A stretch of 64,000 nt of DNA from Mixia osmundae IAM 14324 (taxonomy: Eukaryota; Basidiomycota; Mixiomycetes; Mixiales; Mixiaceae): positions 1,233,361-1,297,360 of the forward strand of contig NW_014575563.1 of NCBI RefSeq assembly GCF_000708205.1, written 5' to 3'. The stretch's first letter is position 1. The number at the start of each line of letters is the position of its first letter. A program made the position numbers and the translations under genes. The notes below the pieces were generated by a model. It saw only the letters and a list, made by a program, of their open reading frames with translations. It was not told the DNA's origin and did no database searches. Positions 22,886 through 34,447 of the stretch are shown here, one piece after another.

Positions 22886-24618
22886 TCATACACTCGCAAA
22901 GTCGAGTCGCTTGTGTGAGTCTGTAGGGTCCGCGAACGGGTCGTCTTCGTCGTCGTCATCTTCCTGTACTTGGTCTTGGTCGTCGTGATCTTCGAGTAGG
23001 CTGTTCCCACGCTGTCCTTCGTATGCTTCGTACGCCCGATGACTTGAGCTTGCTTGCGGCGCGTCATCTTGAGAGTGAACGCTGCCTTCTGACGAGTCGT
23101 AGTCCGAGTAATCCGAGAGCGAACCTTGGCCGTAGCTCGATTCGGGGCCCGTCTTGCTGGGTCGCATGGGGTCTTGTAAGCCAGCTGCGTCACCATCGTC
23201 GAATACGAGATCCTCGAGGTCAGGATGAGCTCGTCTCAGTCGGTTTGCGCGCTCGATCTCGAAGCGTTGACGTTCCTGAATCTTGTCGACTTCCGTGTCA
23301 ACCGTCAAAGCTGAGAAGGACCTCAAGAGATCGGGTCGCGTGGCGGCAATATTTGGGCCAGCACTTCTTATCCGATTCGCTGCATCTTGGACGTCTTCAT
23401 CGTCTGAATCGAGATCGACTGGCTTGTTCATCCGATCGTACAGCTGAAGTGCAGCGATGATCTGCTCGTTCGTCTTGAGCAGCATGCCCACGTACTCTCC
23501 TTCGACTGCAGCAGACGATGATGAGTTGACAGATCAGGCAGAGGCAGTGAACCAACCATCGGTTTCGATCAGTTGAGTATATCGTACGATCGCCTTTCGA
23601 CTTGTCTTTGCCTTTTCCAGATACGTCTGTACTTTGGCATTGGCGCTGAGTGTCTCGCGTTCTCTATTGACGTGTTGCAAAGCGTTGACGAGACTGCTTT
23701 TCAGATAAGCGCTACATTCCACACAAGGGCCGTGACTTGCTTGTTGCTTGCTTGTGATGCCTGGGCGACTGCCTGCATGATATTTGGCTTCTCCTGTACT
23801 CCCGTATGTGCGTAAGCAGCGCATGCTGCTCATCGAACCTGGACGTGCCTTTTCAAAGTCGAACATGATGCGTTTGCCCTTTGTGTTCCTCAGCTTGAGC
23901 CTGTCCTTCTGTTCCTTTGCCCTCAGCTTCGCTTGCTCTTTGTCGCTCCTCTCGCTCGCTTTCAGCTGTTGCCGGAGCCGGGCTTCTTCCTCAGCGCGCG
24001 CCTGTTGCTCCGCATAGGCTTTCGAGGCCGCATTGCGTTTCGCGGCTTGGTTTCCACCGCAAGCTTCCCATAGGCCGGCGACGAGATGCATGGAAGGATC
24101 GCCCTTGAATGATCGATGCCAAGACGCGAGGACGGACATGAGCTTGCGCTTGACGGTGTCGTCCGTCATGGGATCGCCGACCATGACCTTTAGACGGTCA
24201 ACAAGCCTCTCATTGGCAAATGTTGCTAAGCAGTAGAGTAGGATGTCAGCTCGGGAGCAAGCCGAAGGTCCTCAGAGCTGACTCTGAAAGCGGGTGCCGC
24301 AGTTTTCTACGAGGGCCTTGAGGATGGTCAGGGATCTCAGCTGACGGTGGACATTGCCATACTTGAGCTTCTTGCGTATCGCTCTGGATGCCTCCGTAGG
24401 ACCAGTCGACTGCAGATTGATCGACTCCACGAGCTCGGGTATGCCATCGTACTCCTCTATCTCGTATCTCTCGCTGCAGAGCCGCTCTATCCAGTCGCTC
24501 ACCGCAGAGAAAGGTTTCTCGCCTGACAGCGCCTTTGTCGCTGATGCGTACAGCTGCACTAGCTGTGAGCTTTGTTCAATCAGTCGTCCACACTTGAACG
24601 CACCTTTGCAGCCGCCAT
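22886..24618 (-). CDS. LSB5: LSB5-like VHS and GAT domain protein
   Basis: Adaptor linking ubiquitin/Arf and actin regulators in endocytosis and vacuolar sorting. ATG 24618 opens a five-codon exon (MAAAK) spliced to 'LVQLYASATKALSGEKPFSA'. The VHS domain follows: 'VSDWIERLCSERYEIEEYDG', 'AIRKKLKYGNVHRQLRSLTI', 'LKALVENCG', 'MSVLASWHRSFKGDPSMHLV'. Next are an Ala/Glu/Arg/Lys coiled region, 'NTKGKRIMFDFEKARPG', and a GAT-like helical bundle ('SLVNALQHVNRERETLSANA', 'YVGMLLKTNEQIIAALQLYD'). The acidic tail ends 'DDEDDPFADPTDSHKRLDFA', with an NPF-like 'DPFADP'. At least five exons. It matches the VHS-GAT architecture of yeast Lsb5 rather than GGA proteins, which carry a GAE ear. Confidence 0.85.
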
Positions 24619-24732
24619 TGCTGTCATCAGGGAGCAAGATGTATGGAGCAGCTAAGCGCTAATCAATTGGACGCGCTTTCGTGTTACGTCACATGCACAA
24701 AGGCCGCAACTTGCATTTCCGCGGCTCAGAGA

Positions 24733-27094
24733 CTACAATCCAGCCGGAGCACTCTCCTGCAGAGGAGCAGCTTGCTTGCCAACCGGCTGCCCGCTGAACT
24801 TACTCCGTAGCTGGGCGTAGCGTTTGCGCTGAGCGACTGACACGCTCGGCGAGACCTTGTCGAGCGCCTCGTCAAGATGAGCTGCCCGTACAAGGACTTG
24901 TAGGTCCGTCTGAGAAGCGAGCGGCAGCTTGAGAACCTCGCGTAGTGCAAGACTGCATGCCTCCCGAACGAGTGCGCTGAGGTCCGCGCCCGAGAAGCCG
25001 TCGCAGCGCGCATCGACAGCGACGGCTGCAAGATCAACGTCACTGGCAAAGGGCGTCTTGGTCGACTGAGCTCGGATGATGTCCTCGCGTTCGGCAGGCG
25101 TAGGCAGATCAACATAGAGCAATTTGTCCAGCCGGCCGGGTCTGACCATGGCGGGATCGATCATGTCTGGACGATTGGTCGCGCCAACGACAAAGACTTG
25201 CTTTCGTGGCTCGAGGCCGTCTAGTTCGGTGAGGAGGGTATTGACCACCCGCGCAGATGATTCAGACTATGCGAAGGGAGCCAAAGTCAGACATATTCGA
25301 CCGACTGAGTGAGTGCCATGCGCACCAGATTGTCATCCCGTCGAGGCACTAACGCATCGAGCTCATCAAAAAAAACGACGCAAGGCGAAGACGCGCGCGC
25401 TCTTGCAAAAACTTGCCTAACCGCTCGCTCGCTCTCGCCTACATACTACAGCATACTTGCCTGTCAGCACTCAGGATCACTCAGTGACAATACGCGCACC
25501 TTGTTGAGCAGCTCTGGTCCTCTGACGGAAATAAAGTTTGCAGCGGACTCGTTGGCAACAGCTTTGGCCAGCAGAGTCTTGCCGCACCCGGGAGGACCCC
25601 ACAGAAGGACACCGCAAGGCGTGGCGATACCTAAGGAGGCAAAGAGCTCCGGCCGCTTGATGGGTTGAACAATTGCCATCTTGAGCTCCTCACGTATCTC
25701 GCTGAGCGCGCCGACATCAGACCAGGAAACATCCGGGACAGTCGTGAATCCTTCACGCTTTGACGATGGCTGGACTTGTAGCAGCGCCTGCTGAAAGTCC
25801 GCATGGGAGATATGAAGTGGCTCAAGCTGACTGTCAGTGAGCGGCTCTGGATGCGCTTGCAGAAAGGCAGAAATGGCGAGAAGCTGCAGAGACGGCGGCA
25901 TGGACGTGAATGGCCCAGTGATGATCTCCGTAGCATCACCAGAGGAGGTCTGTGCGTCTACGAGCATGCTGTCGCCATTGACATGTCCACTCGTAGCCTT
26001 AAGATCCTCGAATATGCGCTTGACTGCGATAATACCAGCAGCGCCTGCCAGAGCTTCGAGATCTGCTCCGACATAGCCCGGCGTAGACTTGGCCAGCGCG
26101 CGAAAGTCAAAGTCGCCAGCCAGTCTGAGCTTGGAAGAGACGACGCGCAGGATCTGCTTTCGCGCATTCTCATCTGGCACGCCCATGACGATCTCATGGT
26201 CGAATCGTCCTGCTCTACGCAAAGCAGTATCGAGGCTATCAGGTCTGTTTGTAGCGCCTATGATGAGAACGGGCTTGTTGTCCGTCTTTTCCCAGGATAG
26301 GTCATCCATGCAAGTCAGTAGCTGAGCAACGATGCGCCGTTCCATCTCTCGCGCTGCATTCTCTCTCTTTGGTGTGATGGCGTCAATCTCGTCTATGAAG
26401 AGTATGCAGGGCGCGAGACTGGCAGCTTCTTCGAACGTATCTCTGATCGCGCGCTCCGATTCGCCGGACATGCCGGACACGACCGACGGCGCAGAGATAT
26501 TGAGGAAAGGTACGCCTAGCTCCTGTGATCGCCTTCCTCTTGAGCGCCACTCGAGCGCTGAACGACAAAGCAACCCACCCCTGCGATGGCACCTGCCAGC
26601 ATTGTCTTGCCGCACCCAGGTGGTCCACAGAGCAGGACACCTGTGGGCGGCCTGACGCCAGTATGTAAGTAAATCTCTGGATGACACAGCGGCATGGCAA
26701 CAAGCTCGAGTATCTGTTCTATCGCTGTCGTGACTCCGCCGAGATCTCTGAGTCGTGTGGCAGGCGGATCATGAGCTTTCTGCTTTCCATTCGTCGTTGC
26801 TTTGTACGCTCTCACTCTCTTGCGCTCGGCTGCTGGCGAGTCTTGACCAGCAGGCTTCGCTGCGTCCGTCTGACGCAGTTTGCGCTTGGAAGTCGACGCA
26901 TCTGATCGGATGACAGGCTCTTGAGGCGATGCCAAAAGCTGAGCAGTTTGAGCAGAATCCGAATTTGGCGTGCTTGCGCCGGTGTCAGTCTTAAGGTCCG
27001 CGACCATGTCTGGCGTCAGTGTACTGTTTAGATTGAAGGCTTTGCGTCGCATTGAGCCAGAGATCTGCTGGTTCAGCAGATTAGCAGCCATCAC
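24733..27094 (-). CDS. RIX7: RIX7/NVL AAA ATPase, 60S ribosome biogenesis
   Basis: Nuclear double-AAA ATPase that releases assembly factors from pre-60S particles. ATG 27094 ([10 protein letters not shown]) starts a lysine-rich N-domain. D1: '[20 protein letters not shown]', Walker A '[16 protein letters not shown]', '[20 protein letters not shown]', Walker B '[20 protein letters not shown]', sensor '[20 protein letters not shown]'. D2: '[20 protein letters not shown]', Walker A '[20 protein letters not shown]', '[20 protein letters not shown]', Walker B '[11 protein letters not shown]', '[20 protein letters not shown]'. The order and the D1 'MSGESE' motif fit Rix7/NVL rather than Cdc48. Introns near 25270-25320 and 25440-25500 have clean GT...AG ends. 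About 720 residues. Confidence 0.94.
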
Positions 27095-27256
27095 TGCATC
27101 ACTAGCGGGCGAATGTCAGAAAAAAAGGAGACAGCCCAAATTGCAGAGACGCGCTCGATTGAAGCAAAGAGCATTCGCACTACAAGAGATCTAAAGACGG
27201 AGTTGCATACAGAAAGCACAATCAGATTGTTCGGGACGTCGACATGTATCGTCTCT

Positions 27257-30200
27257 CTAGGTTCTTGGCTGGAGAATGACGCGATTTTGAGAGAGATTGG
27301 CACTCTGGGGTGGCAGGTCAAGGAAAATATCCTGCAGGCACGCATCAGTACTCGCACGACGAATAGACGTCGGGGGAACGCACATCTGCCGGGTGTCTGT
27401 ATAGACCTGCTTTGAGTCTGCGCTGATCGAGGTGATGTCCGATGAAGCCGATCGAGCGACCAAGCACGAAGAGTCCGTTGAGCGTCTCCATTTCGAGATA
27501 CTCTTGAGCTTCTTGCGGAGTGAACGAGCCACTGTCACGCAAGAGATCGGCAAAGCAGACCGCAATACAGCCATCGACATTGAGAATGAGCGTGTCCTTT
27601 TTGGCGCTCGTAACTTCTTCGACAGCCAGTGCATAGTCGAGCAGCTTGTGCTCCGGGAAAGTCTTGATGACAAATTCCTTGACGAGCTCGACGCGAGCGT
27701 CTGGGTTCGTCTTGCTCTTGATCTTGTGTCCGATACCGGGAATGAGCTTGTTCGCGCGGCGCATGGAGTCGACAAACTCGCGGGGGCTAAGACCTTGATC
27801 GTACGCGCCGGTCATTGCAGTTGCGCAATCGCTCAGAGCACCGCCGAAGCGAGAACCAATCGTCAGCAGACCCGAGACGAGCGACGAGACGAGATCCTTG
27901 CCAGCGCGGGTGGTGATGACGGTGTTCATGGCGCCACTGACGGCCGGACCGTGATCGGCAACGAGACAGAGACACATCTCGATGAATTTGCACAGATGTG
28001 CAGGCAGTCTTCGCTTGAACCAGAGCAATGCGAGCACACCACCAATACCAATGTCCTCCTTGAAGACGTCTGAGATGCGCATGCCAGCATAGAGCAACTC
28101 TTGACCGCGCTCATCAGAGATGGTCGAGATGAACGCGGCTGGCTTTCGAACCATGCCAAGTTCTTGCGCCCATTTGTAGTCGATAGGGATCGAAGGCGGG
28201 TCTCGCTCTGGCTTCGGGGAAATCTCGCCGTTGGCAACAAGCTGCTCGTAGACCTTGGTGAGTGCGACGGGCAGATCTTCGAAAGTGTCTGGCACGATGA
28301 AGCCGGCTGCTCGCATCGAGCGATTCTTGGCTGCAGCCGTCTCGAGGTCAGAGTTGGCCATCGATCCAGCGTGGCCGAATTGGACTTCTGTAGCAAACAT
28401 GGAAGCACAAGTGCCGATTGCCCATGCGACGATAGGCTTCTTGATCTGTCCTGACTTGACAGCTTCGATGACGCGGTATTCTTCGACACCACCGACTTCG
28501 CCCAGCAAGACGAGCAGCTTGACATCAGGATCGGCTTCGTATCTGAGCAAGTGGTCGATGAAGCTTGTGCCAGGATATCGATCACCGCCGATGGCAATAC
28601 CCTCGTAGGTACCGTTGGTTGTGAGCGAGAGGATGTTGTTGAGCTCGTTGGACATGCCACCGGATTTAGAGACGTAGGCGACCGAGCCTGCTCGGTACAG
28701 CTTCGATGCGAGGATGTTGTCCATCATACCGCCCGTATTGCCAATTCTGAAGCAGCCTGGCTTGATGCCACCGACAGTCGCGGGGCCGATGATGATGACG
28801 CCCTTTGCAATGGCAGCATGCAGGATCTCTCTGGCGTGTCGCTCTGGCACGCCTTCTGCAATGAGTGCGACAGCCTTGATCTGAGGGAACTGCAAGACTT
28901 CAAGCGTCGACTGATAGACTGAACGGCTCGATGCAAAGTTGACGAGCACGTCTGCATCGGGGTGGTTCTTGACTGCTTCGCCGATGGATGTATAGACTGG
29001 CAAGAGAGTCTCTCGCGTGCCCCAGTAGAACTTTTGGACATGATGACCTCCGAAAGGGTAGATCATAGCAGCGACGGAGGGCGTCTTGCGGCCGCAAGCA
29101 TAATCAAAGTCGAGCATGCCTTGGATAGCACGAGGCTGAAGACCGTAGACGAGCGAGCGAGTGTCTGCATCGAAAGGCTTGAACGCAGGTCGCTGATGAG
29201 TCTTACCATGGCCAAAGCTGACGATGTTTCCGTTCTGATGACCAGCAAGAGGATCGCCCATTGACTCGACGGAAGGCGAAGGGGGTGCCGGCGTCATCGT
29301 GCCTGACATCGTACCGCCCTGCTTCGAGGGAGTCGTCAGGAGACCATTGAGCTGAGGCGCTGCAGAAGGCTTGTTGACGCCAAGTGCAAGAGGCACAATC
29401 TCTGTGATGAAAGTATCTGGGCCAAAGACTTGGATCTCAACACCGAGTGTCTCGCCGAGCAGTCTCATTGCCTTGAGACCCTCTTGATAGTTGGGACCTC
29501 CACGTCGAACAAAGATTCTGACTTTGTGAGCCTGCAGACCGGATTGAAACTGTTTGAGTGCTCGAATGATGCCCTTAAAGGTCGAAGCGACGTTGGTGAA
29601 GTTGGCGATACCACCTCCGATAATGAGTACCTTGCCATCTGAGCGGACCTTGCCGCGTGTAATGAGATCGAGGATCGTCTTTGCGTACTCGTACGTCTGA
29701 TTCTCGGTAGGCGCGCCAGAATATTCGCCATAGTTGGCAAGCTCATTCGCAAAGCCATGAGCAGCAATAGCGTCTGAGTAGACGACTGAAGCACCACCGC
29801 CTGCGACCATCGTCCAGACGCGACCATTCGGGTTGAGCACAGTGAGCTTGAGGGAAGCGCCCGTAGAGCCATCGAGTTTCTGGATCCACGCCTCCTCCTT
29901 GGTCAGGTCGCGGCCAAAGGGTGCAGGAAAGACGATGGGAGGGCCCCGGTCTGCAGAGATCTTGGTCGAAGTACCATTGGTGAGTGGCGCAGCGGCTGAA
30001 GGGTTGTAGAGCTTTGGGTCGCGTGCGATGGACCATTTGGGACCGCAAATAAAGTCGGCGGTCTGGTCGAGCTTAGCGGCCATGTCGAGATAGTGAATGG
30101 CAGGCGGTGCATCCGCGGTTGCATCGAGGCAGATCAAGGGGTTGATCTCTGCCGGCTTCGGATGAGCTCATGTCGCTTGCAGATGCATGTGCAACGTACC

Positions 30201-31020
30201 AAGGTAAGCAAAGTGCAGGTCCGCATAGACGGAGTAGAGGCGGATGAGGAAGTCGACCAGGACTTCCTTCTTGTCCTCAGGCACGTGAGTGAGCAGCGTC
30301 GAGCTAATCGTCTCGCGAGATGGCAAGGATCCGTCTACGGGGATGAGCAGCTTGAGCGCCTTTGCGTCGACGTCTCCGACTTCTATACCGCCTTCGTGGG
30401 TGAATAGGATGATGTCGCCTTCTCTGACAGAGTTGATGCAGACGTAGTACTCGGTATGGGACGGGTGTGGCAGGAAGGGCTCGACGATAAAAGTGTTGAT
30501 TGTACCCGTTGTCGACTCGACCTGCAGCAGCATATCCGTTGTTAGCAAATTGCCTTTGCAAAGAGGGAACAAAGCCTGCCTGGACGGCCTTGCCAGCGCG
30601 CTCTTGTATCCACTTCTTTGCGTCTTTCCAGTCGGCGTTGAGCAAGAGGAGACCACTCTTGCCCCGACGCTTGATCAATTGATCTCTGCACACGTAGGCG
30701 CCGCATTAGCTTTGACACAGATAGTACTTTGCTGGCGTACGGCTTGACGACGAGCTTGGTAGAATGGACCCATGCGGGCAAAGCATCGTCAGGCGTGATC
30801 GTGTCGGTTGCGCTGTCCCACGCGACCTGTGCAACGCGAGGGGTGGGCACAGCGAAGCCTTTGCGTGCGGTGACGGTGCTCGACACATCCGGTGCTCGCG
30901 TAAGCCAGTAGGCCAGCAGGAGCTTGGCGTCAAACTCTCGAATGGCTACGCGTCACATGTCAGCGTTGAGCTCAACTGACATGCGAGCACGAGGAGCATT
31001 GACGTACCTTTGGCTGACAT
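27257..31020 (-). CDS. ACL1: ATP-citrate lyase, single-chain (fused) form
   Basis: Cytosolic enzyme making acetyl-CoA and oxaloacetate from citrate, CoA and ATP; it supplies carbon for lipids and histone acetylation. Exon 1 is four codons at ATG 31020 (MSAK), then '[18 protein letters not shown]', the ATP-grasp half ('[20 protein letters not shown]' running to 'EINPLI'), '[20 protein letters not shown]', and a poorly conserved linker ('[17 protein letters not shown]') equivalent to the phospho-regulated linker of animal ACLY. The CoA-ligase half follows, with the phospho-His motif 'FGHAGS', and a citrate-synthase-like C-domain ('[13 protein letters not shown]', '[20 protein letters not shown]'). 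The last exon, after an intron at about 27330-27380, ends 'VILQPRT'. About 1,150 residues. The fused form is typical of animals and basidiomycetes. Confidence 0.97.
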
Positions 31021-32002
31021 GTTGACCTGTTCGAGTGTCTGGTGGTGCGAGAAGTATCTGTACAAAGGAAAGGATCAGCAAAGCTCAACAGACCGACAGG
31101 GTGGGGTGCCCCAGTTGGGATCTGCGAGGAGCGGGTGGAGGTCTGTGCGCAGGGTCGCTCTATGAGAAGCTCTGTGCAGCGTCATGGTCGGTATGAACGG
31201 TGCATGAGCCAGAGGACGACATGTCATGGCCTCAGGACGCCAAAAGGGATCGTTGGGACATTGCAGGAACAGAGGAGCTCATTTGAGTGTCGAAGCTTAC
31301 TCGAGCTTGTAGCAGCGTTCGGCAGCAGGTGGTCAGCGTCACTGAGCTTCCACCAATCGGTCCTGATGGCCACAGAGCGGATGTATCGTCAGCCAACGAG
31401 TTCAGCAAGAATGATTGGGGTGCTCACCCTTTGTTCGTACGTGATCAACTACAGCCTCTTTCTCGTGCCGTTTCCGATGCAGCACTGGTTGACAGCAGCT
31501 GAAACAAGCTAGCCAGCGTGCATCAGTGATTTGTTGATGCTTGTTCGACGCTCGTACAGACCTTTTGCTCGTTTGACAATCTGTCGAGTTCGCTGCTGTT
31601 GGCGACGCGGCACGCGTTGGGCGGAAGACTGTCCCGTCTCGGTCGATTTTGGCTTGATGTGGCGAAAGAATCTCCTTGCCACGCAGCCTGACTCAGCCGA
31701 CGATTACTCTGGCGTATTCTGGCGAATAGTCAACCGGGACCGCTCTGTCATCTACGCTGACGACCTACCAGGTCAGAAGAGGGGCAAGTCGAGTCGTCAG
31801 GGCAAGCTTTTCTGCATCTGCACAGTCGCACCTCCTCGGCAATCACTTTCCGAGCGGCCGACAGACCCGTCAGGTCTCCCACAGCAGCACAAGACCGGAT
31901 CGTCGGCTAGCCTGGGCAGGAAGAGCAGCAACACTCGTCACAGTCGCCTCTGTTGCCACTTATACCTTTGATCCTACTTCGGCCCGACAGATCCACAGCG
32001 AT
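31021..32002. promoter_or_regulatory. Wide divergent promoter ACL1 / TRR1
   Basis: This is the longest gene-free stretch of the window, about 980 bases. Open frames at 31042-31512 and 31531-31971 on the + strand are Arg/Cys-rich with no protein-like pattern, so I take them as chance. An AP-1/Gcn4-type palindrome TGACTCA lies at 31689-31695, about 310 bases upstream of the TRR1 ATG. The last 150 bases before TRR1 are C/T- and CAGC-rich. No RNA gene or repeat is seen. Confidence 0.55.
31689..31695. promoter_or_regulatory. AP-1/Gcn4-like TGACTCA site upstream of TRR1
   Basis: Perfect 7-base bZIP consensus in the TRR1 upstream region. Thioredoxin reductase genes are classical targets of Yap1/Pap1 factors, and such a factor is encoded at 47477-49399. 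A 7-mer occurs often by chance, so functional status is unproven. Confidence 0.3.
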
Positions 32003-33304
32003 ATGGCACCTACGACAACGCGACAGCCATCAGAGGATGCGCACAAGTCCAATGGCACCAATGGCACCAACGGCACTGTTGATCATGCTGCCATCACTGC
32101 CGATCAGAAATCTCATTCCAAAGTGGTCCGTGTGGATTGCCTTTTGGCTTGCTTGTTTGTGTGCCTGATGATGGTTATGGGGGACAGGTCATCATCGGCA
32201 GTGGCCCGGCAGGTCATACAGCAGCTATCTACCTCGCTCGTGCGAACCTCGAGCCCGTCATGTTCGAGGGCATGCTCGCCAACGGATTCGCTCCAGGCGG
32301 TCAACTCACCACTACAACCGACGTCGAGAACTTCCCGGGCTTTCCAGAGGGCATAAGAGGACCAGAGATGATGGACCTCTTCAGGGAACAGTCCCTCCGA
32401 TTCGGTACAACGATCCACACAGAGACCATTTCAAAGATTGATCTCAAGTCGCGACCCTTCAAATATTGGCGAGAGGGTGCCGAGCAATTAGAGCCAGAGA
32501 CCGCAGACACTGTCATCATCGCCACGGGAGCTTCTGCACGTCGGCTCAACCTCAAAGGCGAAGAGACTTATTGGCAGTCGGGCATTTCGGCCTGCGCAGT
32601 CTGTGATGGTCAGCTTATGAGTAGTCGAATAACTGTGCGATAGCTGATCATGTCATAACAGGCGCTGTACCAATCTTCAGGAACAAGCCACTGGCTGTCA
32701 TTGGTGGTGGCGATTCTGCCTGCGAGGAAGCCATCTATCTCACAAAGGTTCGCCGATCTGCTTCTCGACTTGCTCACCTGGCTCATCCTGCGTTTGTCTT
32801 TGACAGTACGGTTCGCACGTCTACGTCATCGTAAGGCGAGACCAGCTGCGAGCATCCAAAGTCATGGCGAAACGTCTGACCACACATCCCAAAGTGACGG
32901 TCATGTGGAACTCCGAGCCGCTCGAAGCCAAAGGCGACGGCGATCTTCTGCAAGCCATCACTGTCAAGAACAAGAAATCCGGTGAGACAAAGGACCTGCC
33001 CGTCAACGGTCTCTTCTATGCCATCGGTCATGACCCAGCGACCAATCTCGTCCGAGATCAACTCGACGTAGACGCGGACGGCTACATCATCACCAAGCCA
33101 GGCACGGCAGAAACGAGCATCAAGGGCGTCTTTGCTGCTGGCGATGTGCAAGACAAGCAGTTCAGGCAGGCTATCACAAGTGCTGGCACGGGCTGCATTG
33201 CTGCTCTGCAAGCCGAGCGATACTTGAGCGAGCACGAAGTACCAGACTCGACGGGCGAACCTCATGTGCCTTCCAATCACTACCTCGGCGGCGACAAGGT
33301 GTAG
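32003..33304 (+). CDS. TRR1: Thioredoxin reductase
   Basis: Low-molecular-weight NADPH-thioredoxin reductase (FAD). The ATG at about 32004 opens a Thr/Asn-rich leader with an 'NGTNGTNGT' repeat, longer than in the yeast protein. Domains in order: FAD-binding '[20 protein letters not shown]', '[20 protein letters not shown]', '[20 protein letters not shown]', the redox pair 'ACAVCDG', NADPH-binding '[18 protein letters not shown]', '[19 protein letters not shown]', and the C-terminal FAD segment '[20 protein letters not shown]'. Introns fall after 'SHSKV' and after 'CDG', and between 'YLTK' and 'YGSHVY'. Ends 'HYLGGDKV'. The leader could reflect a second, mitochondrial form, but no clear presequence is seen. 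Confidence 0.95.
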
Positions 33305-33476
33305 CTAGCATGATTCGTTGTACCTAGATGAAGCCACCTTACGCTAGAGAATTGATTTGTGAAGGCGTTATAGCTGTGAGTTGCGTCGCGTGCCAAGAAT
33401 GAGGTCAATCTGCCAGGCGTAACATGCTCACTGACTTCAAAACCCCCGAGCCCTCTCCCGAGACGCCTCAGCCACC

Positions 33477-34304
33477 ATGTTGAGGCTACACTGGAGCATA
33501 CTGATAGCTTTCTGCGTTCCTGCACTTGCGCATTTCACCTTAGATTACCCAACAGCACGAGGATTTGACGAGGACATGTCAGCCATGGTTTCTTGCCCAT
33601 CACTGACGCGCACTGATCCCGACTTGCCAGTGAGCCCCAATTCTGCGGAGGGTTCGCTAATGTCGGCTCGCCTTCGACGACACCAGGCGAACGCCAGCCT
33701 TTCTCGCTCGGTGAGATGCGCCAGCATCTCTGTTGTCGTGAGCTGACTTGCGAGCAGGCCAATCCGTGCTCAACATCGACAGTCACCACAACACTGCTCA
33801 GGTTGCATTGACGCTATCGTATGCGCAGGCTCCCACAGCCTTTTCAGACTGTACGTGCATCGAATCTCATATGAAACGCGACAGCGATTGACTGGATCAG
33901 CTTACAGTCAACGTCAGCATCTCGCCCTCATTCACCCTACAAGGACAGGGCAATTGGTCCTTCCCCGTAGATCTCGGCACACTCAGTCCCGCGCCCGTCA
34001 ATGGCACGAACGCGACCATTCAGATCTTCTTCAATGGTGGCGATGGCGCATTGTGAGTCGCGCGAAGTCCACCCAAGTGCCAGACTGACTCGTTTAACGA
34101 AGATACCAGTGTTCGGACGTCGTTCTGCTGAGCGGCTTCACGACGCCGAGCGATGTTTCGACTACCAACTCGACACAGACGGGCACTTCAGATGCGCCCG
34201 CGTCTTCATCGAGCTCGACACCGAGCAGCGGTGCATCTTTACTTATGACAGGCTCGTTGATGACCTTTACCGCGGTCGGCGCGTCTGTCCTGCTGTTGGC
34301 CTAG
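33477..34304 (+). CDS. Secreted X325/BIM1-like (LPMO-like) copper-protein family member, GPI-type tail
   Basis: A signal peptide, residues 1-18 (MLRLHWSILIAFCVPALA), is followed directly by 'HFTLDYPTARGFDED', so cleavage would expose an N-terminal His as in LPMO-like copper proteins. After intron 1 the frame reads 'EPQFCGGFANVGSPSTTPGE', a hallmark of the BIM1/X325 family (copper uptake in Cryptococcus; not polysaccharide cleavage). Then 'SVLNIDSHHNTAQVALTLSY', 'GNWSFPVDLGTLSP', 'NATIQIFFNGGDGALYQCSD', a Ser/Thr-rich stretch, and a hydrophobic end 'FTAVGASVLLLA' suited to GPI attachment. Four short introns, each joining in phase. N-glycosylation sequons NVS, NGT and NAT are present. The family is recognised from the motifs; copper binding is inferred. 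Confidence 0.85.
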
Positions 34305-34447
34305 CCAGAGACCGAATGTGCTAGCTGCAGTTCAGATCGTACAAACAATGCATCAACAGAATCCATCTAGATCTAGTGTTGCTTCATGTCGAGCCTTGAC
34401 CGGTGCCCACTTGCGATCCTCTATGTCTCAGACAGTCCGATTGCTGA

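Noticed and set aside
27432-28073. Long + strand open frames antisense to ACL1 (also near 28101-28922)
   Set aside because: Codon bias of a highly expressed sense gene leaves the antisense frame open; the products have no known motifs.
31042-31512. Open frame of 156 codons between ACL1 and TRR1
   Set aside because: Arg/Ser/Cys-rich, no domain or splice support; it reads as chance in a GC-rich promoter.
31531-31971. Open frame of 146 codons upstream of TRR1
   Set aside because: Same reasons; composition is unlike the neighbouring proteins.
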